A DNA stretch of 64,000 nt, from positions 248,001-312,000 of the forward strand of contig CP091730.1 in assembly GCA_022009915.1 (NCBI GenBank), written 5' to 3'. A program made the translations under genes and the position numbers. Below the pieces are notes generated by a model. That model did no database searches, had not been told where the DNA came from, and worked only from the letters and a program-made list of their open reading frames with translations. This DNA is from Alistipes putredinis. GTDB lineage: Bacteria; Bacteroidota; Bacteroidia; Bacteroidales; Rikenellaceae. Below, one piece after another: positions 59,953 through 64,000 of this stretch; within the stretch, counting starts at the first letter, position 1; each line of letters opens with the position of its first letter.

Positions 59953-60980
59953 TCATATCTGTTCTGCATCCACCAATTCCAACCCAAGTTCGTCAATCAA
60001 TGTCTGCAGGACGGGGTTACGGTCAATCATCCGTTGAAGTATCATCTGAGGGGTGTCCTCCATCATAAGGAAGTCCGCAATGTCCAATCCTCTGGCACGT
60101 TGTTCATCGGTTGCCATATCTTCCAGTACCGTACTGACCGATACGGACTGGCAGACATTGGCAAGCATGGAAGTCTTCTGCTTCCACTGCTCCGTTGCAC
60201 CAAGGTCTGGCATCAATACTACATCCCGATGCGCCAGTACACGAACGGCCTTTTCGTTGAAACAGCCGTTCTTTCCTCCTGTCGCCAGCCACAAGCCGTC
60301 CGGCATGAAGTGGGCTGCGATGAGTGCCGTCTTCTCGCTTTCCACAATGAAAACTGTCTTGTCGGGATAGCGGTCAAGAAGGTGCTCGCCAAAGAAACAC
60401 TGACACAAGTTGAAGTCGGGCAAATGCAACTCGGTATGTACCCAGCCCACGTGCGGATGAGGAACTTTCAGCCGATGCCCGGTCTTTGCATCATATCCCA
60501 TCATCTTACCCGCGTGTACCTGTCCGTTGGAATCCACCTGCCAGAAAACTGTCGAACCGCCCCATTTCTTGGAAGTCCCGGTCTGGTAAAGCTTGAATAG
60601 CCTTCCGGTATTGCTTCTGCCAATCGTGTCGGACAGGAATGTGTACAACGGGTTGATTTCATAATGTGACAGGGAACGCTGCATAACTGTCGAATCCATA
60701 AAAAGATGGAGGACTGACTGGTTTCTTTTGGAGTTACGGCTTGCTGTTTCCACTCCTGCCTGAATGATTCCGATTCATCAGGATGCTCCCGAAAGAAATC
60801 CTTTGGCGTGTAATGGTAGCCGCAACTGTGTTCGTGGTCGCATTTGCCGACATGGGGAGGGAAGTCAATCTCTCCAGACTCATCGATATAACGGGTGAAA
60901 CAAGCCTTGCGCTTGCATTCGGGACACGCTTTCTTGCTGCCCCGATGATATTTCTCAAGATGAAAACGATAATTCTCCAT
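59953..60980 (-). CDS. Toprim/primase-like DUF6371 protein (frameshifted)
   Basis: N-terminal zinc-binding part with 'ACPECKRKACFTRYID' and 'CDHEHSCGYHYTPKDFF', then (after a frame slip near 60722-60735) 'YEINPLYTFLSDTIG', 'TVFWQVDSNGQVHAGKMMGY' and a toprim-type core 'VFIVESEKTALIAAHF', 'GLWLATGGKNGC', 'VVLMPDLGATEQWKQK'. The Glu and Asp are the expected metal ligands of a toprim fold. About 340 residues. Such proteins sit beside MobV genes in Bacteroides mobilizable elements, and probably help initiate replication of the element. Confidence 0.75.
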
Positions 60981-61102
60981 GATAATTTCTGAAATTGATT
61001 TGCAGTAATTTCAGTCTTCAGTCCTTTCAGTTTTGCAGGAACTGACGGTATGCATCATCCCGAAACTGAAAAACTGAACATCCTGAAAGCTGCAAACAGG
61101 GG

Positions 61103-62509
61103 TTACACATTGCAGTTTCCGTCCTCTGTCTGTTCCATGGGGGTATATGACACTTTCTCGTAGACTCCTTGCCTGACCTTGTGGACAAGCCTGTTTCTGG
61201 CAAGATCCCTAAGATAGTTCATCACCGTGCGCTCCGTTACCATAAGTTGTCTTCCGGCATCAAGGGCTTCGGCTGTGGTAAACGTATCTTTCAGCAGGGC
61301 GAGCAATTCCAGCGACGGCTCGTCACAGGCATCGTTTGCCACATATTCGCGTATGCGCCTGTAAGAACCTTCGAAATAGTCATTCAGCCGGATAGCACCT
61401 TCAATGGCGGTCGTTGTCACGAATTGCAGATGGCTCTCGCCGCAGGCATAAGACAGGACTTGGAGAACCAGTGCCAGACGCGCCACCTGTACCGGACTTT
61501 TCATGGGACGCGATTCCACAAGGGCTTCATCCCTGATGGCATTGATGCGTTCGATCGTATTGTTGTGCCAGTTGAAGAAAACCCTTTTCGCTTCCGCTTC
61601 CATGCCTATCAGATGAGGGATATTCCCTTCATCATTCACTTCATAGTCAAGGTAGAATACCTTTTCCATGATTGCCTCCCATGTCCTCCATGCAGATGCC
61701 GGATTGCTCCCGGTATCCTCCTCTTCGCTTTCCGTCCACCGTGGCACCAGATACGACTTGGGCATCACGAACAGAATGCGGTCAAGCAGGCCGTTATCCT
61801 CGTATCCCTTTTTGAGCAGCTCATGCACACGCCTGGTCTGTGTCGTGCCGACCATGTTGATGCACGGATTCTCAATGTGTATGGGAATGGGATTGCTGAC
61901 ACGGGTCACATCTATGGCACTGTTGCTCCATGCGGACAGAAGCTGCTCTATCAACTGCCCGTTGTTGTAGCGGTTGGCGGAAGTGAACATGCCCATAATC
62001 TCGTCCGCAAGTATGGTTATGCCACGGGGACAGTTGTGATGGGCAAGCATCAGGGCTTCCGGCGTGAAATCGGACACGATGGTTCTTCTCAATACAGGCC
62101 TGTCCATATCGTTGTTGCCCTTGCTCTCTTTCATTGTATTCTGATATGCGGCCATTTCAGCCTTGAATTTCTCCAGTGCCCGGCAATCCCTTTTGCGGAG
62201 CGGACGGAATACGGCTTCAAGCGGCGGTGTCTTGCCGAGTCCCGGCCGCCCCACCATGATGATATAAAGGGCAGCGTTGGTTGTCCAATGTCCTTTTACA
62301 CGGATATTGTAAGTGTTACCCAACGCGGAAGCAGTAGCCGACAGCATGGCTGCGGCAAGATACTCCACCTTGAAGTTCTCATGTCGCACCATGCCAAGGA
62401 TGACGGACTGGACTTTGGCAGGGAAAGCGTCAATCGGGAAATCCGATTCCGCAATGCCCTGCGCCTGTGCCATCACCCTGTTGCATATATCCAGTTGTCT
62501 GATACCCAT
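61103..62509 (-). CDS. DUF3987 family ATPase of a mobilizable element
   Basis: Intact, 468 residues. Start at ATG 62509 (MGIRQLDICNRVMAQ) because a good AGGAG lies 8 bases upstream; a frame from 62533 also exists. Walker A variant 'MVGRPGLGKTPPLEAVFRPL', Walker B-like 'GITILADEIMGMF', then 'INMVGTTQTRRVHELLKKG' and a C-terminal winged-helix-like end ('DAGRQLMVTERTVMNYLRDL'). DUF3987 proteins resemble primase-helicase components and travel with mobilization genes. It follows the HTH gene by 2 bases. Confidence 0.85.
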   Translation of the reverse strand: MGIRQLDICNRVMAQAQGIAESDFPIDAFPAKVQSVILGMVRHENFKVEYLAAAMLSATASALGNTYNIRVKGHWTTNAALYIIMVGRPGLGKTPPLEAVFRPLRKRDCRALEKFKAEMAAYQNTMKESKGNNDMDRPVLRRTIVSDFTPEALMLAHHNCPRGITILADEIMGMFTSANRYNNGQLIEQLLSAWSNSAIDVTRVSNPIPIHIENPCINMVGTTQTRRVHELLKKGYEDNGLLDRILFVMPKSYLVPRWTESEEEDTGSNPASAWRTWEAIMEKVFYLDYEVNDEGNIPHLIGMEAEAKRVFFNWHNNTIERINAIRDEALVESRPMKSPVQVARLALVLQVLSYACGESHLQFVTTTAIEGAIRLNDYFEGSYRRIREYVANDACDEPSLELLALLKDTFTTAEALDAGRQLMVTERTVMNYLRDLARNRLVHKVRQGVYEKVSYTPMEQTEDGNCNV

Positions 62510-62511
62510 AA

Positions 62512-62865
62512 TCACTTCTCCTTTCGTTTGCAATAGGATGTCACACTCTCAGACTTGCCTCCGGTCTGCACCCTGCGGATGTCGGATTTGGCATACATGT
62601 TTTTGTTGCCAACCTTGACGGGAACGAGGTAGCCACGCTTCGCCCACAGGTTGAGCGTGCCTTCGCAGACGTTCAGCAACTCGCGGACTTGTTTTGTATT
62701 CAGGTATGTCTCTTCCGCTTCACGCTGCATCGCAGCCTGCCTTTCTTCCTGCTGCGCCACAATAGTACGCTGGATGATTGATTCGGCAAACATCTTGAGG
62801 TCTGTGGGAGTGACTTCCAGTTTCACGTTGGCTCCCATATCGACCAGACTTTCTATGGTAATCAT
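62512..62865 (-). CDS. Helix-turn-helix (excisionase-like) protein
   Basis: About 117 residues from ATG 62865 (MITIESLVDMGANVKLEV); ATG 62898 is in frame and equally possible. The C-terminal part is a MerR/excisionase-type winged helix: 'YLNTKQVRELLNVCEGTLNL' then 'WAKRGYLVPVKVGNKNMYAK'. Comparable proteins act as excision or transfer regulators in Bacteroides mobile elements. First gene of the operon with the DUF3987 gene; its promoter box lies at 62978-62985. Confidence 0.8.
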   Translation of the reverse strand: MITIESLVDMGANVKLEVTPTDLKMFAESIIQRTIVAQQEERQAAMQREAEETYLNTKQVRELLNVCEGTLNLWAKRGYLVPVKVGNKNMYAKSDIRRVQTGGKSESVTSYCKRKEK

Positions 62866-62977
62866 AAAATCATTTGTTTTGGAATTTACAATGACCATCT
62901 GAATCTTCCCTGATGCCCCGCTTCCGATGGCTTATAAAAGCGAAGCACCGCCAAACCTCGGGAAAGGATTGACGGTG

Positions 62978-62985
62978 CAAAGGTA
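62978..62985 (-). promoter_or_regulatory. -7 box (TACCTTTG) of the HTH-DUF3987 operon
   Basis: On the minus strand TACCTTTG matches TAnnTTTG; the leader downstream is about 110 bases and holds a partial accgtc/gcggt hairpin. Confidence 0.6.
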
Positions 62986-63101
62986 TAGGTGAATTAAAAG
63001 TGATTGAAATAAAACGAGTTGGCATATTTGTCATGACAAAAAAGACAATTATGACAACACTAAAATGGGCTTATTTTACTTCATTTCCTGTGGATTGGCA
63101 G

Positions 63102-63986
63102 CTATCTATTAACGACTTCGGTAAGTTCGGCTTTAAGCTCAGAAAGTAATGTCTGACAGGAATCACCATTTAGCATTACGCACATTCTATTCACTCCGTT
63201 TTTCATAACGTGCTGCGTTGTAGTCAACAGGTGGATAGCCTGACGATAGGAACTTTCGCTCTTAATTCCACCCACGCCATCAAATTGAATGATGAGCGCA
63301 GTTGCATACTCTTTCGCACTACCTATGTCTGTTAGCAGTCCAAGTTCATTCAAGGCATAGTAGGTTAGAGCCTGTTCCGCGGCCGTATCATATTTTGAGA
63401 TGAATTTTCGGATAATATCAATGACAATGTCTTTATTGGCACAGTTGAGATAATTTACAAGGGGCATTTCCTTTGCTTTCTGCCGACCTCTTGATTTTGG
63501 GGCATCGTTTATTGGCATGTCGCCAAAGTATTCTGTGTTAGCTTGTTTTGTCGTGTGCTGTTGCTGTTGTTCAGGTTCGTCTGTCATATTGTTGGTTACA
63601 TTCTCATTTGTTGCGGATTGCAACGCCCATTCACCAATGGTTCCATTTTCAATGGCTCTGTTCATGGAAAAGTATCTGTCCCAGTCAGCCTGGGTTCGGA
63701 AGCCGTTCTTGATGGATACCTGTATTATCTGTTCGGCTACCCAAGAACAGCTCTGCCTGTCCATTCTGTCCGCTTTAGGATTGGCTGATTGTTTGCTGAC
63801 CATACCGACCATTGCCTCGAAACTCTTTCCGTAATACAGCCAGCTCAGTACAAGCGGTGCGGAAAGGATGATGCCATGTCTTTTGGACTTGCTTCTAAAA
63901 AAGGATTTGACTTTGCCCCAAACGGAATATGAAATTCTGTCTGATGAATTATTCTCTTCCCTCTGCTTTTTGGAATGCTTCAACAA
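63102..63986 (-). CDS. Hypothetical protein of the mobile element
   Basis: Open frame of up to 294 residues with only a TTG at the upstream end, so the true start may lie beyond the window. The N-terminal part is basic with a hydrophobic patch 'GIILSAPLVLSWLYYGKSFE'; the middle is Gln/Thr-rich ('EPEQQQQHTTKQANT'); the C-terminal part is helical ('DIIRKFISKYDTAAEQALTY', 'YRQAIHLLTTTQHVMKNGVN'). It resembles uncharacterised proteins found with DUF3987 genes in Bacteroides elements; I cannot name a function. Confidence 0.55.
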   Translation of the reverse strand: MLKHSKKQREENNSSDRISYSVWGKVKSFFRSKSKRHGIILSAPLVLSWLYYGKSFEAMVGMVSKQSANPKADRMDRQSCSWVAEQIIQVSIKNGFRTQADWDRYFSMNRAIENGTIGEWALQSATNENVTNNMTDEPEQQQQHTTKQANTEYFGDMPINDAPKSRGRQKAKEMPLVNYLNCANKDIVIDIIRKFISKYDTAAEQALTYYALNELGLLTDIGSAKEYATALIIQFDGVGGIKSESSYRQAIHLLTTTQHVMKNGVNRMCVMLNGDSCQTLLSELKAELTEVVNR

Positions 63987-64000
63987 TCTGTTCCGGGACG

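Noticed and set aside
61169..62536. Long plus-strand ORF of about 455 codons
   Set aside because: Antisense shadow of the intact DUF3987 gene.

Overview
The window looks like the chromosome of a gut Bacteroidales, most likely Alistipes or a close relative. This is an inference from a GC-rich core, fimbrillin and DUF4493 lipoproteins, Bacteroidetes-type promoters (TTTG, about 20 nt, TAnnTTTG), a TyrRS with the KFGKTESG form of KMSKS, and a fused hisIE. From about 47.4 kb to the right end the DNA is clearly more AT-rich and carries mobile-element and defence genes, so I read it as an acquired integrative or mobilizable element whose right end lies outside the window.

Layout: surface lipoproteins/fimbrillin (1-3.2 kb); a repeat-rich non-coding stretch (3.2-4.6 kb); an exbB-exbD-exbD energy-transduction operon (4.6-6.9 kb, minus); tRNA-Ser; ansA and obg (minus); greA (plus); an envelope block of OM barrel, large TPR protein and DUF3108 protein followed by recG (10-18 kb, minus); ispG-wbqC (plus), converging on a GH2 protein; cvpA-rsgA-trmH-aminotransferase (plus, 22.4-25.8 kb); M23 peptidase-recX-prmC sitting at the distal end of a complete histidine operon hisG-D-C-B-H-A-F-IE (minus, 25.9-35.9 kb), with a leader peptide containing five consecutive His codons, an attenuator and a promoter; tdk; twin small-RNA-like repeats; dnaX, tyrS, a TPR protein and ribH; an alkylation-repair trio (AlkA-type glycosylase, Ogt, truncated Ada); tRNA-Lys beside a 58-bp perfect palindrome; a phosphoesterase and a ClpA/ClpC-type ATPase.

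The acquired region holds an AbiE-type toxin-antitoxin pair, then a two-gene restriction-like system: a PLD-nuclease/SNF2-type helicase and a large Eco57I-like methyltransferase with an N-terminal nuclease-like segment. The 3' end of the methyltransferase is followed by two silent, inverted copies of its C-terminal recognition region. All three copies start with the same inverted-repeat sequence, and a serine recombinase lies immediately beyond them. This predicts a three-state, DNA-inversion-driven switch of target specificity and is the most interesting item here. A MobV relaxase, an oriT-like nested inverted repeat, a toprim-type DUF6371 protein, a DUF3987 ATPase and an excisionase-like HTH protein follow.

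Caution: a large share of the genes, including essential ones (dnaX, tyrS, obg, ispG, several his genes), carry single-base frameshifts, mostly one extra base in a homopolymer. I treat these as sequence errors rather than pseudogenes. Coordinates of such genes span the whole inferred gene, so a direct translation will not be continuous.
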